Positions 63,527-64,000 of a DNA stretch of 64,000 nt are shown here, piece after piece. Made by a program: the position numbers and the translations under genes. How positions within the stretch are numbered: the first letter of the stretch is position 1; each line of letters begins with the position of its first letter. Source of the stretch: DATLFA01 sp039915945 (lineage in GTDB: Bacteria > Actinomycetota > Acidimicrobiia > Acidimicrobiales > WLNW01); assembly GCA_039915945.1 (NCBI GenBank), contig JBDSMH010000213.1:1-64000 (forward strand), written 5' to 3'. The notes beneath the pieces are model-generated. The model was given only the letters and a program-made list of their open reading frames with translations. It made no database searches and was not told where the DNA came from.

Positions 63527-64000
63527 GTGTTGCGTCTGCCCGGCCCATGCGTGATCGTGCTGGTCGGTCCGTCGGGCTCGGGGAAGTCCACGTGGGCGCA
63601 GACCAACCTGCCCCCGGACTCGATCGTGTCGAGTGATCGCTTGCGCGCGATGGTGGGCACCGGCGAGCACGACCTACGGGCCAGCGCCGATGCCTTCGAT
63701 GTGCTCGACACCATTGTGGAGCGGCGAATGAAGCGTCGGCTCACAACCGTCATCGATACCTTGGGTATGGATGAGAATCGGCGCGCGAAGTGGCTGCGCG
63801 ACGCGATGAAGTACAAGATGCCCTGCTTCGCGATCGGATTCGAAGTCACTCCGAACGAGGCGAAGGCGCGCCTTCGAGCACGCGGTCGTACGGTTCCCAC
63901 CTCGGTGCTGAAACAACAATTCGACAGCTGGCGTCACGTGCGTAGTCGTCTGGTTGACGAGGGGTTCACGGGCGTGGTCATCGATCCGGGCGAGGCGGAG
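63527..64000 (+). CDS. P-loop ATPase/kinase-like protein, N-terminal part (runs off the right edge)
   Basis: From a GTG at 63527, 158 residues are visible. CVIVLVGPSGSGKSTWAQTN is a Walker A in a zeta-toxin/polynucleotide-kinase-like AAA_33 setting, followed by SIVSSDRLRAMVG and later RLTTVIDTLGMDENRRAKWL. These match small-molecule or nucleic acid kinases in which the first Asp after the P-loop is catalytic. The 3' end is outside the window, so the full domain layout is unknown. It is divergent from the MFS gene by 72 bp. Confidence 0.8.
   Translation, partial: MLRLPGPCVIVLVGPSGSGKSTWAQTNLPPDSIVSSDRLRAMVGTGEHDLRASADAFDVLDTIVERRMKRRLTTVIDTLGMDENRRAKWLRDAMKYKMPCFAIGFEVTPNEAKARLRARGRTVPTSVLKQQFDSWRHVRSRLVDEGFTGVVIDPGEAE

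Overview
This is a high-GC, gene-dense bacterial chromosome segment with many GTG and TTG starts and many ATGA or GTGA stop/start overlaps. The gene content points to an actinomycete-type (Actinomycetota) bacterium. It includes coenzyme F420 genes (cofD, cofE), a mycothiol-dependent formaldehyde dehydrogenase, an LLM-class F420 oxidoreductase, DUF3499, Trm112/SIS/manB/ahcY clustering, and an OtsB fused to a GH15 domain. The order of several blocks recalls the fbiA-fbiB ... manB-SIS ... sahH neighbourhood of mycobacteria and streptomycetes. The mix of genes and the style of the secreted proteins make me think of Acidimicrobiia, but that is an inference. I saw no rRNA, tRNA, CRISPR, transposase or integrase.

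Layout. 1-3.3 kb: start of a biotin carboxylase gene (minus), birA, pabC and pabB. 3.4-23.9 kb: a long cell-envelope carbohydrate locus. It holds an LCP ligase, UDP-sugar enzymes (ugd, UDP-glucuronate decarboxylase, a GalE-like epimerase), a GDP-mannose-type nucleotidyltransferase, gmd plus an Rmd-like reductase (GDP-rhamnose route), four family-4-like glycosyltransferases, a 1084-residue GT2/membrane fusion, and its DUF5719-like partner. cofD and cofE are translationally coupled to, or run with, gmd, and an XRE regulator sits inside the locus. 24-34.8 kb: membrane thioredoxin, FtsH, a small DUF3499 gene, a CPBP protease, a 65-residue zinc ribbon, a 958-residue polytopic protein coupled to a GtrA-GT2 fusion, then manB, a Trm112-like protein and an SIS sugar isomerase. 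35-43.5 kb: ahcY, comF, an orphan LuxR-type response regulator, secA, prfB, ftsE and ftsX. 43.6-50.1 kb: the mycothiol formaldehyde dehydrogenase with an MBL hydrolase and a Rieske protein, a large secreted repeat protein, a methyltransferase and an SDR. 50.3-54.4 kb: otsA and otsB-GH15. 54.4-59.7 kb: a coupled minus-strand catabolic operon (AMP ligase, acyl-CoA dehydrogenase, LLM oxidoreductase, isochorismatase-like hydrolase) divergent from a TauD dioxygenase. 59.7-64 kb: a repeat-flanked membrane protein, two convergent MFS exporters and the start of a P-loop kinase-like gene.

How it fits together. manB and the SIS isomerase can feed mannose-1-phosphate to the nucleotidyltransferase, and Gmd/Rmd can then turn GDP-mannose into GDP-rhamnose. 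Ugd and the decarboxylase give UDP-glucuronate and UDP-xylose. The glycosyltransferases, the lipid-linked GtrA-GT2 route and the LCP ligase could assemble a wall or surface glycan and attach it. This is an inference from family roles.

The most unusual non-coding signals are: a 31-bp inverted repeat bracketing a single membrane-protein gene (59761-60586); a dispersed 43-bp palindrome with a compensatory base-pair change (36453 and 59706); a 40-bp double-hairpin repeat found at two convergent gene ends (24011 and 54358); and paired 17-bp dyads three helical turns apart upstream of ugd (5018 and 5051). No complete, clearly new multi-gene system was proven from sequence alone.
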